Below are positions 21,240-31,974 of a DNA stretch of 64,000 bases, piece after piece; position 1 is the stretch's first letter, and each line of letters begins with the position of its first letter. The notes beneath the pieces are model-generated. The model was not told the DNA's origin. It did not search any database and saw only the letters and a program-made list of their open reading frames with translations. Source of the stretch: Euclidia mi (taxonomy: Eukaryota > Arthropoda > Insecta > Lepidoptera > Erebidae); contig OX123185.2 in the NCBI GenBank assembly GCA_944739405.2, forward strand, positions 7,127,840 through 7,191,839, read 5' to 3'. A program made the translations under genes and the position numbers.

Positions 21240-21987
21240 TCAGCTTATGTTGCCATGCCTCGACCAAATTGGTTGTCCTTTGATGTTCCACACGGGTATG
21301 AAGTCTTCTTTTAACCACGTTTCTTCTACGTATTTTCTAAATTTACCAATGTTTGGATCAGAACTCCTTTTCCTTGTAATGTATAACCACCCGTTATTTA
21401 CCTCCGACTCTGGTAATAAGGGAAGCACTGCTGTTAAAGCTACTTCTCGCCATTTCTGTATGTCCTCATCGATCAAATTTAATGTCAAGTTTAATGATCG
21501 GGCTTTGACCCATATGCTTTTTTAAAAATTAGTGTAGCAACCTTTGAGTTTAGCTGATGGTAATACTTTCTTTATGGACTTCATGCTGGCTTTCTCAAAA
21601 GCTGTTTTATACGTTTTTGGATCCCAGCTCGGTATTTTACTCTTTATTAAATTTAAATAAAATCTCGTAAGATGCAGCATCTTGCCGAGTCTTAAAAGCG
21701 TAAATAACTGGTACAATATTTGTGAAATTGTAATGGCTTCTTAAATCTCCATGGATTGTATATATTTGACTGAAAGGTTTCGGGCAGCTTTTAAATATAC
21801 CATCGCTGAAGAAATCTTTACATGGAGGAATGACTTCTCTAGCTTCTTTTATGGTAAAAACTATTATGCGGTTCTCGTAATGCATATAATCAGACCATAA
21901 AAATTGTGTAACCGATCGGTATATCAAAGCCAAAGTGCTCAGGATTAAGGTTTGAGTTTGCAGTTGTAATTCACAGTATATTGTCAT
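21240..21987 (-). pseudogene. MULE transposase remnant
   Basis: Frames at 21987-21637, 21716-21522 and 21488-21240 together give a MULE-type DDE core in shifted pieces. The first piece has FFSDGIFKSCPKPFSQIYTI and IVPVIYAF, the region of the first catalytic Asp. The second has KTAFEKASMKSIKKVLPSAK followed by LKGCYTNF; the family normally has Asp in DFE, here AFE, so the second catalytic Asp appears lost. The third, LPLLPESEVNNGWLYI through FIPVWN, matches the C-terminal part. Several shifts and missing ends make it inactive. Confidence 0.7.
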
Positions 21988-22230
21988 TTAAACTGTGCAC
22001 TTAACATAATTGTTCTATAAAATACTCTTTATTCCAATTATACCAAGTATTAGAGTAGGTAATAAAACACCTGGACCCAACATTTCAAATTATTTTGTTC
22101 TACTGTAACAACAAGACCATAAAATTGTGTAACCGATCGGTATATCAAACGCAAAGTACTCGGGTATAATTTTTGAGTTTCCAGTTGTAAATCACAGCAT
22201 ATTGTCATTTAAACCGCACTTATCATAATT
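21893..22230. repeat. Diverged direct duplication of about 115 bp
   Basis: GACCATAAAAATTGTGTAAC begins at 21893, and a close copy begins at 22115. Both continue through CCGATCGGTATATCAAA and GTTTGAGTTT-like sequence to TATTGTCATTTAAAC. The first copy overlaps the start of the MULE coding remnant. Confidence 0.8.
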
Positions 22231-22620
22231 ATTACCAATTATTACTATGACGTACCTATTATTCGTATTATTCCCTGAAACTGTATAGATCATCTGTTAT
22301 CAAGTCTCAAATTATAGGAGTTAAAAAATAAAAAAAATACTTATGTAAGAAAAAATACACACATACATATATAGACTCACGGCTGTTTCCCGGAGGGGAA
22401 GGCAGAGACTACGGACCGCCATTTGCTTCGATTCTTCACTCTCATCACATAAGAAAATATATTTAAGACAAAATCTTACCATATATTAAATATATTAAAT
22501 TTATATAATATACTAAATTTAGTCCCAACCGCCACTGGTGGCGGTTGGGAACGAATTTTTATAACTGTCCCAACGACCACCAGTGGTGGCACTTTTGGTG
22601 GTGGCCGATGGGAATAAGCC

Positions 22621-22647
22621 ATTCTTAATCCGTCACCACACGGACCT
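22621..22647 (+). repeat. Right part of the dispersed repeat split by MULE
   Basis: ATTCTTAATCCGTCACCACA and the following CGGACCT match the end of the copy at 39823-40040. Confidence 0.75.
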
Positions 22648-23457
22648 AATAGGATAATTGATATTATTTTACGTACTTAAGTATGGATCGCATAAGCAAA
22701 AACTGCTTCTTTAAAAACGTTCCTTTATAAAAGAACATTTCCAACAACTATACTGGCCATAGAGTATGAAGACATTACTTTTTAAATTCAATGACGTTCC
22801 CAAAACTTTTCAAATTAAGGTTCGTCTACCGTTCATCATAGAATTTCAAAACATAGTATTATTTCGTTATCTCCGTCTGGGGTAAAATACAGGCAGTAAG
22901 TTTACGGAGCGTTTGCGAAGATGACATTTTGATGGGGCAGAACTCGTAACATTACCAAGTTTTCTCATACTTTAATAATGACTGCGTAATGGCTGCGGTT
23001 CAATTAGATCCCCGAGGTCCACGGGACTTAATAGGGCTTTGTTTCGGAATCTTCTAGTACACATGCTTTATAAAAATGAACACCATTTCCCAAAAATCGT
23101 ATGTCCATATTTCATATTTGTGTCACCCAATGAAATGAAATGTATTTTAATTTGGTGACCGAAAAAAAAAGTTAACTACTAGTACTTAGTGAATACACAC
23201 CTCATCGTGTTCCACCAAAGTTTGGTGCTGGAAGGGAATCGAACCACATCATCATCATGAGCCTTTAACAGTCCACTGCTGGACTAGGCCTCTCCTTTGA
23301 AAGGAGGAGGAGAACTCGAACCTAGTGGGTTCGATTTCCTTCCGCCTGGCCCTGGCGTAAAAAACAGGACCACTAGTCACTACAATCTAATAACTAGTGG
23401 CTTTGTCTTTTAAGATCTGCTGACTAGATCAACCGAGGGCCTATAAGAATGTTCAAA
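22648..23457. other. Spacer with a short CATCATCATGAG repeat copy at 23253-23312
   Basis: 23253-23312 is a truncated copy of the 20022 family (CAGTCCACTGCTGGACTAGG, TCCTTTGAAAGGAGGAG). It is flanked by sequence resembling tRNA-like GAATCGAACCAC. Otherwise unassigned. Confidence 0.5.
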
Positions 23458-23659
23458 TCTTAATATATAAAATCCTTGCGTTACTGACTTACAGACACGC
23501 TACAGCCGAAACTATTGGGCGCCGGAAGCGGAAATTTGGCATGTATGTTCCTTGGGGATCGTAGGGGTGCACTAAGAAGGGATTTCCTGAAATTCCCACG
23601 GGATCGGCCAAAATGGGTTAATTGAAAAAAAGGCAGGCGTAGCTGCTGGCGTCCTCTAG
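23458..23659 (+). mobile_element. Mini-Helitron-like element, third family
   Basis: Starts TCTTAATATATAAAATCC and ends GCTGGCGTCCTCTAG, about 202 bp. The body (CTATTGGGCGCCGGAAGCGG, AATTCCCACGGGATCGG) differs from families A and B. The TC...CTAG ends support a Helitron; the hairpin is weak. Confidence 0.5.
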
Positions 23660-24167
23660 TATATCATAAGAATAGCAGAAACAATCTTCAGGTCGCCTTT
23701 ACTTTTGTTGTTTCTATCTCGTAACGCGGCTATCATTACGAAGATCGGTTTAATTAGGTTATGACACACTTCCAGCTCATCTCCCCTATTTCCAAGCACA
23801 TCTTGTTATTAAAACCACTGTATGTGCAAATATAAGCACTATTCCTATTCTATGTAAAGGTTGCTCCAGAGCATATCGATAACCCAAATGGATGAGGCTT
23901 AGTTCTAAACTTCTTACGGTTTACGGTTTTTCGCCGTTTTGAAAATTGCAGGCCAGAGTTTTATGTTCACACGAAAATGTTAAATGAATTATTTGTAAAC
24001 ATACTGGCAATAATGAAATGAAAAGAAATCGATCGTTCGAAAAGCAATAATCTTAAAATAGTACTTAGGTACTAAACAAGCAATCAAAAGACCTAATCGG
24101 TCTACCGATTTGTTACGTAGGATAATGTCTATTAATCAAGTCTAAAGGTACTTCATTAATCATAGAC
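23660..24167. other. Unassigned AT-rich spacer
   Basis: Nothing that I can name on either strand. Confidence 0.3.
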
Positions 24168-24207
24168 AACCCTAAAAATTTTACCTTAAGGTAAAATTTT
24201 TAGGGTT
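24168..24207. repeat. Perfect 40-bp palindrome
   Basis: Arms 24168-24187 and 24188-24207 are exact reverse complements with no loop, centred on CCTTAAGG. Confidence 0.95.
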
Positions 24208-24440
24208 TCAGATTAGCGTATTTTTCAACATATTTTTTACACGGGCGTTGTATAACGCGCTTCAAAAAACCGGACTTGCGTAAACGCATATTTCAGCGTG
24301 TTCGCTCGAAACACGAGCTAAGAAGCGCGTTAACGATCGTTAGGGTTGCGCGTGTACCAAAAGGCGCGCCCATGCGCGCCTACATGCGCTTCCAAAAACA
24401 AGCTTATACGCGCGTATAAGACGATAGTCTGAAACCGCTC
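24203..24440. repeat. CpG-rich short element with GGTTTCAGA inverted ends
   Basis: Left GGGTTTCAGATTAGCG and right CGATAGTCTGAAACC are imperfect inverse copies. The interior is full of CpG and GCGCGC motifs (GTTGTATAACGCGCTTC, GGCGCGCCCATGCGCGCC), unlike its AT-rich surroundings. Probably a MITE, not a promoter. Confidence 0.45.
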
Positions 24441-25374
24441 TTTGAATAACTTTAGTTCTCTGATATAATAAATTTTATACTCGCTGATTTTTATGATTTT
24501 GTCTTGCGATTGGTAGATTTATAAGAGTGCAGGTATTTAATATACCATATACAAATAAAAACTGTTCTTTTTCGACTTCAAACCTCTCTTCAAATAACCT
24601 TATTTCAAGATTTCAATAAGTCTACCAAGTTTGCATAGAATCTCTCCTAAACGCATTCAAGCTGTTAGCAAAAGCGAAGGATAAAATTAAATTTCAATAT
24701 CTTAACTAACATCACAAAGATTAAGTGGGCGATCGTGTCACGATTTCCATAATGTGAATTGTAGATTAGTGCGGCTCATCAATCTCTGTTGAGGCTTCAA
24801 CATTTTTAATCAAGTTTTTTTGGTATAATATCGATACCAATCTTGGTAAAACTTTTAGATACGTATCGATTTGTTTTATGCTGCAATACTTACTTTATTT
24901 GTAGATGAGACTTGAAAAAAAAATGTATAAACCTGTAGTTGATTGGTTTTTCCGCAGTATATGCTATGCCTTTTAATAGGCACACGAATTCTAAGAATAT
25001 TTGCCAAATAAAATCTGGATATTTGTTATCGTATTCAATATACTTTAAAGTATAAACATACATCTTTTATCACAAACACACACCACTCTTAAAAAATCTT
25101 CCAAAAAGAATAAACAACGCCCCGCCAGGATTGAAATTATCAAGTAATTTAATAAGGCCGGCGATAAGTTGGACCCTCGCCGGCCACTTGCAGATAAAAG
25201 GGAATAAGTATAAACGAGAAAAGTTGAAGATAACGCCACAGAGTCGAGTGAATCCCTAATAGACCTAGTTTGCACTAATCTTCGAGCTTAAAAAAATTTG
25301 GAAATATATGTGGACACTCGCTGATTTTATGTGAATTTAGTATACGGAGGGACCGGCTTAAACCTTATGAAGTA
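24441..25374. other. Unassigned spacer before LINE-2
   Basis: AT-rich, with one GC-richer patch (25130-25200). No supported gene. Confidence 0.3.
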
Positions 25375-26222
25375 CATTATAGACCACTGAAACACATCAA
25401 TTTACAATGTTTAGGAGATAGTCTCTCTCGCGTGAATTGGAACAATATTTTGCATCTGGATACAGTAAACGAGATGGTTGACACTTTTAATGCCTACATT
25501 ATTGGAGCCTGTTTGATGCCTACGCGCCAGTCAAGACGGCTCTTATCAGAGAACGATCATATCCGTGGGTTACAGACACTATAAAATTTATGATGAAACT
25601 GAGGGATAACGCATAAAAAGCATATCGTAATTGTAAATCAGAAAGCAAAAAAGCATATTATAAGCAGCTGAAATCACTTGTTTCGTCGTCTTTATACAAT
25701 GAAAGAGTAGCGTATTTTAAATTTAATATTAATAGTAAAATTAAAAACCCGAAAACATTATGGAAAAATATAAAAACCACCTTATTGCCAAATAAAAAAA
25801 ATATTGACCTTCCGTCTCACCTCTCTGACCCGAATTTAATAAATAACTATTTTTTAAACGTGCCAGGTAATCCAGTAGTCAAAATTTCGGATATGACATT
25901 CTTTGAATTTAATATACATAGCGATGCCGTTTTTTCCATATTACCTGTAAGCCCTGAGCTTATTAATAAATATCTATCGGTACTAAAATCTAATGCCGAG
26001 GGTTTTGACGGTGTTAGCTTAGAGATGTTGATGCTATCTCAACCTTATTCGCTATCAGCAATTACTCATATTATTAATTCCTCAATACAGACGGCAACTT
26101 TCCCTGACACCTAGAAATTGGCTATAGTGAGGCCACTGCCAAAAAATCATAATCCTAATGATGTTAAAGACCTTAGGCCTATAAGTATTCTTCCTTACTT
26201 GTCCAAGGTAATTGAGAAAGTA

Positions 26223-27814
26223 CACACATCAACAAAGTCTAGGGATATCTTAATCCTAAATTATTTACGAGTTTATAGTTTAGAACCTTGTTAGTTTCCA
26301 CAAAAAGTTTGTATACAGATTAAAACCTCTTTTATTCTATTTTCAAAATTTGAACATGGAAAGAAAAATACAAAATAATAAACAAAATATGGCGGCAAAT
26401 TTGCTAGTAATTCGTTACATTAAAGAAAGTTAAAACTGTTTTATTATAATTATTAATGAAAAGGGTTTTTAATTGTTTTTCTTTTTTAATTTAACGTGAC
26501 GTACGAACTTTAAAAGTCATGTCACGTCGTCATTTGAGTCGAGATGAAATGTTACGAGCCGTGGGCATGTTAGAAAATGGTGCAATTCAACGCGTCGTTG
26601 CTGAGGCCCTACATACCAGTCAAAATGTGATATCAAGGTTGTGGTCACGTTATCGCAGTACTGGAGATGTGGCCGAACAGCACACAGGTAGATATCGTGT
26701 TACTACGCAGAGACAGGATCGATTTCTCCAAATGACCGCCAGAAGACAACCCAATATCACAGCGCTGCAACTAGTGCAAAGGCTCCAGGAGGACCACCAG
26801 CTGCTGGTAAGCGACCAAACCGTGCGAAGAAGGTTACATGAAGTTGATCTTCATGCTCGAAGACCATTGCGTGTTCCAGCATTGCAACGTGGCAATCGCG
26901 GTCGGCGGCTTTCGTGGGCTCGGGAGCATTTACCATGGAGTGACGAACAATGGTCTTTGGTGCTGTTCACCGATGAGTCCCGGTTTGAGTTTCACCCGGA
27001 TTCACGAAGAACACGCGTTTGGAGAGCTCCAGGGAGAGTTAGCCGTCTACGGCACCCTCAGGAGGTCCACCCATACCAAGGCGGGACAATCATGGTGTGG
27101 GCAGGAATTCGTCTTGGCGGACGAACCCAACTCGTTTGGATCCAAGGCAGCATGACTGCACAAAAATACCACGAGGAGGTAGTAGAGCCCGTTATTGTCC
27201 CACACAGAACTCAAATAGGCCATGAATTTCTACTCATGCACGATAATGCTCCTTGCCATACGGCGCGGCTGGTATCGACCGCTCTCCGAGAGCACGATAT
27301 TCAAGTTTTGGATTGGCCTGCACAGTCGCCCGACTTAAATCCTATCGAGCATGCCTGGGACATGTTACAACGAAAAGCTTTGAGAGATTTTCCACCAAAT
27401 TTGACGACTGAACAACAACTTTACGAACACTTGCAAAGGACATGGGACCTCATACCGCAGCAAGACATTGACAATTTAATTTTAAGTATTAACAATCGAT
27501 GTCGATGTGTAATCAATGTAAGAGGTGGCAACACTAATTATTAATGATTAGATTTTACAAGATTTTTTCCATTTTTATTAAAATTAATAGTTTTTTAAGA
27601 AGAAATGTTTGTTGTTATCATACTAATTTTCCATGATGATTAAAAAAATTAATTTTTTTATTTAAAACAAAAAAAAAAACACGAAATGTTTTTTATTTTT
27701 ATTAAAGACCTTAAAATAATCTATGATTCTTCTTTTTACTGTATCAGAAAATTCTTCATAGATTTTTAGATATTTGATGAAATATAAAATATCCCTAGAC
27801 TTTGTTGATGTGTG
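26223..27814 (+). mobile_element. Tc1 transposon copy B (DD34E), complete, inside LINE-2
   Basis: A 1592-bp element with inverted ends CACACATCAACAAAGTCTAG at the left and its complement ending at 27814. TA is duplicated on both sides (26221-26222 and 27815-27816). Removing the element and one TA makes the LINE-2 RT frame run straight on, so the insertion point is exact. Nearly identical to copy A, including the non-coding arms. Confidence 0.97.
26519..27544 (+). CDS. Tc1 transposase, 341 aa, intact (copy B)
   Basis: Same protein as copy A with five substitutions. Catalytic residues D152, D242 and E277 are kept, with 34 residues between the last two. At 157-160 copy B reads EFHP where copy A reads GFHL, close to the first catalytic Asp. 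Other Tc1 transposases vary here, so I cannot say which copy is nearer the ancestor. The frame has no stop, the ATG context is identical to copy A, and the arms are complete, so this copy is the better candidate for mobility. Confidence 0.95.
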   Translation: MSRRHLSRDEMLRAVGMLENGAIQRVVAEALHTSQNVISRLWSRYRSTGDVAEQHTGRYRVTTQRQDRFLQMTARRQPNITALQLVQRLQEDHQLLVSDQTVRRRLHEVDLHARRPLRVPALQRGNRGRRLSWAREHLPWSDEQWSLVLFTDESRFEFHPDSRRTRVWRAPGRVSRLRHPQEVHPYQGGTIMVWAGIRLGGRTQLVWIQGSMTAQKYHEEVVEPVIVPHRTQIGHEFLLMHDNAPCHTARLVSTALREHDIQVLDWPAQSPDLNPIEHAWDMLQRKALRDFPPNLTTEQQLYEHLQRTWDLIPQQDIDNLILSINNRCRCVINVRGGNTNY

Positions 27815-29275
27815 TAGTGAGTGGGCAACTCTCTCAATACTTGGAAGATAATAATATATTACCGACGCTTCAATCGGGCTTTAGGAAAGGCCGGGGTACG
27901 GCCACCGCGTTGCTTGACGTGACAGATAACATTCTTGCTGCACAGGATCAGAGTATGTGCACCTTACTAGTTCTTCTGGACTTTTCACGTGCTTTTGAAA
28001 GCATAACCATTTCTTTGCTTCTTACCAAATTAAAATACTATGGCTGTGACAACAGAACGGTCAATTGGTTCAACAGTTATCTGTCACACCGCGGGCAAGC
28101 GGTGGAGGTGCGTCTGTCTGATGGGGAAAGGGTGGTGTCTGATTTGAGTCCAGTCGTGAGAGGAGTCCCACAGGGATCAATCCTGGGACCTTAACTCTTT
28201 ATCCTGTACTGTGCTGACATTACTAACTGTAAAATTAATTCGCAGTATCACATCTACGCTGATGCCATTCAAGTGTATGTGTCATTTAAGCCTAATGAGT
28301 ATGCTATGGCTATAGAGAGTTTGGAGCAGGACCTCGATAGAATTGTGGAGTGGGCTGAAAGTAACTCCCTGGTACTGAACCCAAAAAAAACTAAATATAT
28401 GGTGTTTGGTACACAAAACCAACTTCGTTCATTACCAAACTTTAACATTACGCTCATGGGAGAGGTAGTGGAGAGGGTGAGTGAAGCACGTAACCTAGGT
28501 CTGAATATTGACTCGAATCTAAGGTATGAGAAACATGTCGCTGAATTAGTGCGTAACTGTTTTTACAGGTTACGTATCCTTTACAAAATGCGACCATATT
28601 TATCCGCAGAATTGCGAATACGACTGGTGGAATCGTTAGTTCTCTCCAAACTGAACTACGCGGACACTGTGTATGGACCACGTCTGCTAGCTCGTACGGA
28701 TCGGTTGATCCAGAGAGTCCAGAATGCCACCGCTCGTTACTGCTTCACAGTAGGACGTAGAAGTCACGTTACACCTTTTTTTAATGATAGGTTGATACTG
28801 AAAATGAAATCACGGCGCAAGCTACACTTGGCATGCCTTATGTTTGGTGTTGTTAATTGCCGGCAGCCAGTGTATCTTTTTAACAAGATCAGCTGGGTTA
28901 CTAGCAGACGCGACTGTGCTAGCAGACAGTGTTCACAACAACTTTCTATATTACCGCATAAAACAGCGGCATTTAGAGGTAGCTTCCGTTATGCCGCTGC
29001 AAAAATATGGAATAATTTACCCCCACCTATACGTTCCCTAAAAACAATTAGCACCTCCAAAATTCATCTGCGAAGGTATCTTATTAATGCACAACGGAAC
29101 CTAGATATGGTAAATTTGAACACGTCACTTATATAGTCGCGTCGCGCGTCGTTGCGTCGTGTATAAGTACTTGTGTCTACATGTGTGTGTGTATATGGTG
29201 TGTGTGTGTGATGCGCAAGCGAGGCAGTTCGATTGATTATGTCCTTACCACTCAGAAATAAAAAATAAATAAAAA

Positions 29276-29545
29276 TATTACGACTACATAGCATTGCGCC
29301 GCTGATGTATGATGATGGCTGGTTGCCGGACGTCCGTGGTGTTTGTGGCTGTGCTGACTGACCTATTTCTTCTTTACTGGGAGCGTTGGTTACCTTTCCC
29401 ATCACAAAGCAGGCGGGTGGGGTGACCTGTAAGTATTACAAATATGTACATTCGTTTTCAGTATGGATAGGTGTAATAGTAGTAGTTAGTTCATAAATGT
29501 TAAATATTTCACTTATTTTTAAGCAAATTTTTGTAACTGACACTA
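29276..29545. other. Spacer between LINE-2 and the LINE-3 tail
   Basis: No gene. The 29160-29215 stretch just before it is GTGTGT-rich LINE-2 3' UTR. Confidence 0.35.
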
Positions 29546-29572
29546 TAATAATAATAATAATAATAATAATAT
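29546..29572. repeat. (ATA)n microsatellite, LINE-3 3' tail
   Basis: About nine trinucleotide units. On the minus strand this forms the TAT-type 3' tail of LINE-3. Confidence 0.85.
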
Positions 29573-30423
29573 TTATTGATCAACCCATTTACAATATTTG
29601 ACTTATGTTATCTTACAGTTAAATTAAACATTAGAGTATTAGCAGTATATCTATTTAGATATACTAGCTAGATAACTACTTAATTCAGGCAATGTTTGTG
29701 TATGTACAATGCTGGTGATTCCGTTGTGCATTACCAAATCAAATCTAGTCCAATATGCTATCCTGTTATTTTAGATAAAACTAGAAAGTGACTTAACATC
29801 TGTCAATCGTAGTTACACAAAAATGTTCTACATTTATTGGAAAATAAAGTAAAGTAAAAGTAATTTAAGATAGCTAGACAAGAGATATCAACCAAACATG
29901 CGTTCCAAACTCAGCGGAATCCGTACAGAGTTTAGTTTGACATCTCTAGAAATCTCTATAAAATCATACTGCCTTTAATGGAATCATGTAGGTATTAGTC
30001 AAAGATAGCAATAGACTCACATCAGTTTAGAAAATCTAACAAGAAAAATAGGGCCAATGTTATTCTGATAAGTTGACATTAGATGCTTAAACTAGGCTTA
30101 GAGCCTGTAATATAAGCATCACGAATTTCCCCTGCCATTTTGTTACAAAGACCAATTTAATTTAAAATGCTGCTATATAAATCTAATAGTTACATATACT
30201 TTACTTAAAAATATTTTAATAGAATACTATGAAAATTATAGTGCAATGGGTTAACAATTATTTAGGTATTTATAATAGTAACAATAATTAATTATAGAAA
30301 AGTTATTTTCCACATGCCATTTGTGTGTGTGTTAGGAGTTAAGTGCACGCTTTACTACAGGTATATGAGTATCTGGTTGTGTCAGGTAATACGATAATGC
30401 CTATATTATGCTTAATACAGGTA

Positions 30424-31329
30424 TTATCGTACTATAGCAAGCAAATTTTCTGTTGCATCATAATCGAGTGCATGAAGCCACTCATAAAGTGAAATTCTTA
30501 GATTATGCTTATTTAGTCTGTGTATCCTTAAACATTTATTGATTTTATTATATAAGAATTCACCTAGAAAGCATGCAAACCGATTTGTATAAAATGTATT
30601 AAATTTGAACGATTTAAAGATTTTATAGTCCCTGCGCCTAAATGTGTCAGAAGTGTGAAGTGTGTTACTATGATATCTTAGAAGAAGTCTTAAAATGAAT
30701 AGCTGCCGTACTGTTAATACGTTACAATTCTGATAAAGATTTTTGGTCGGGTATCTATAGGGAAGGAAGCTGCTTACCTTAAGTATTGCTCTTTGGGCTC
30801 TTTCTACATTAAGCATGTGGGTCTTAGCCACTCCTCCCCATGAGTCAATACAATATAGTAATAGAGATTCACATAGCGCTTTGTATATAGTTTTAATCAG
30901 CTTAGGTTCTCCTACATGTCGTATATATTTAAATATTGCTATGAGTTTACGCAAACGGGAAGTTAACACTCTAATATGTGACTGAAATGATAAATTACTA
31001 TCTATTATTACGCCAAGATATTTTATTTCCTTGACTTCTTCTATACACGAACAGGAACAGGTACAAGTATTTCCTGACAAGAGACATTCATGAGCTTTAA
31101 TTTGAAAAATGTCTTTTGGAGGCTGGGTCCGATTTACCATTGAAATTGGAAGGTACTTAGTTTTACTAGCATTTAAGCTGAGTAAATTGTTATGTATCCA
31201 ATTGGAAACCGTGTTAAATCCCTTTTGAGCAGATTCAAATACCTTGTCCCAACTCCCTTCCCAGAATATACAAACCGTGTCATCGGCAAAAGTTATGATC
31301 TGGCCGTTTTCGATAGACATATTACACAA
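30424..31329 (-). pseudogene. LINE-3 RT C-terminal fragment, 301 codons, open
   Basis: Begins MCNMSIENGQIITFADDT with the catalytic FADD intact at 31279-31290. It continues with LLSLNASKTKYLPIS, a Cys cluster CTCSCSCIEE, IKYLGVIIDSNLSFQSHI, YCIDSWGGVAKTHML and VERAQRAILKVSSF. LINE-4 shows the same blocks in the same order (KYLGIILDDGLSF, IERAQRALLKVATL). The first half of RT and all of the endonuclease are missing, so the fragment cannot function alone although it has no stop. Confidence 0.8.
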
Positions 31330-31333
31330 CTAT

Positions 31334-31810
31334 ATTTATTTATAATTATTTTCTCTCTTGTGACGTATGACCGGTACCTACCGTGCGTACGTCACACTCT
31401 ATTCTAATGTTATTTGGTATAATTTTGTATTTACTGTAAACTTTTATAAACACTTACCTATGGAGTGCGGCCATCATGCTCTGTGTCGAGTGTGTATTCC
31501 CTTGTATATTTGCCATAGGTACTAACTAAACTTGTCATACTTGATTACTGCGCCGCGCACCGGTCGAAAGTGCTAGTCAACGAGATAAGACGACCGAGGT
31601 GACATTAGCTTCAAGACGATAGTGTACCACGTTATTTATCAGTAATGCTGTTACAAATTCGTATCTGTCGCACTATCAGTAACGTAATGTACTTAATATT
31701 GCACTACTATATCGTGAGTTTGCAGCGCAGTCAGTGCGTGTGCGCGCTGTGCGTGCGGTGAGCGTTCTGTTCGGTTGTCTGATGTGTCTTTCTTGTTGTC
31801 GGTTGACGCG
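31334..31810. other. Region upstream of a possible first exon, GC-richer at 31690-31800
   Basis: CpG-containing sequence directly before the ATG at 31811 (GCGTGTGCGCGCTGTGCGTG at about 31735) stands out from AT-rich flanks. It may be a host 5' UTR or promoter; no TATA or initiator is clear. Confidence 0.25.
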
Positions 31811-31896
31811 ATGAAGACTCCGCCCATTCCGCCAACGCCGCCCGCACCCGTGCTATGTGTATTGTTGTTGTTTGTTTTGCTATCAGTTATCACTAG
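31811..31896 (+). CDS. Possible first coding exon with signal-peptide-like sequence
   Basis: The ATG at 31811 opens a short frame beginning MKTPPIPPTPPAPVLC and followed by a run of Val, Leu and Phe ending SVITR. That gives a charged start, a Pro-rich spacer and a hydrophobic core, like a signal peptide or signal anchor. A donor-like TAG|GTAGGT follows at 31896/31897, and without splicing the frame stops at 31898-31900. It lies in a local GC-rich island. This is the only host-gene start I would follow up. No second exon is identified, so the call is inference. Confidence 0.25.
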
Positions 31897-31974
31897 GTAG
31901 GTAACTGGTAAACATGTTTAATATAATTATTGATGTTTGGCTTGTGTTTTGTACTTTCGTGATTCACTAGTAGG

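Larger units (their letters stand above)
20252..22613 (-). mobile_element. MULE-type DNA transposon relic with about 80-bp TIRs
   Basis: The left arm (about 20252-20335) and the right arm (about 22533-22613) are inverted copies rich in GGTGG/CCACC: CGGCCACCACCAAAAGTGCC on the left matches GGCACTTTTGGTGGTGGCCG on the right. Between them lie a minus-strand MULE transposase relic and a mini-Helitron. AAGCC occurs just outside both ends, which may be the rest of a 9-bp target duplication. The whole unit interrupts the dispersed repeat of 20022. Confidence 0.7.
25375..29136 (+). pseudogene. LINE-2 reverse transcriptase, catalytic Asp lost
   Basis: Left of the Tc1 insertion the frame gives the pre-RT linker and RT start (LLPNKKNIDLPS, FDGVSLEML, LAIVRPLPKN, LRPISILPYLSKVIEK). 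A TAG at 26112-26114 replaces the Trp of FPDTW. Right of Tc1 it resumes with LQSGFRKGRGTATALLD, LVLLDFSRAFESI and RGVPQGSILGP, then a TAA where Leu is expected (near 28192). The catalytic box reads YADA at 28255-28266 instead of YADD, so the second Asp is gone. The C-terminal part, 28273-29136, is open and typical (LVLNPKKTKYMVFG, NLGLNIDSNLRYEKHV, AAKIWNNLP). Inactive through several independent lesions. Confidence 0.85.
25375..29275 (+). mobile_element. LINE-2: 5'-truncated non-LTR retrotransposon interrupted by Tc1 copy B
   Basis: Plus-strand RT region from about 25375 to the stop at 29136, followed by a short 3' UTR and an A-rich end (AATAAAAAATAAATAAAAAT near 29255-29275). The endonuclease half is missing, so it is 5'-truncated. 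Tc1 copy B occupies 26223-27814 and its TA target lies within the RT frame. Jockey/CR1 group by motif style. Confidence 0.85.
29546..31333 (-). mobile_element. LINE-3: 5'-truncated non-LTR retrotransposon, related to LINE-4
   Basis: Minus strand. It starts abruptly near 31333 just before the catalytic box, carries the C-terminal third of ORF2, about 850 bp of 3' UTR and a trinucleotide tail. Its RT C-terminus resembles LINE-4 along its length. Confidence 0.8.

Noticed and set aside
31693..31893. Minus-strand ORF rich in Gly and Asn
   Set aside because: It is opposite the possible first exon; composition follows from the Pro-rich plus-strand frame. No motif.
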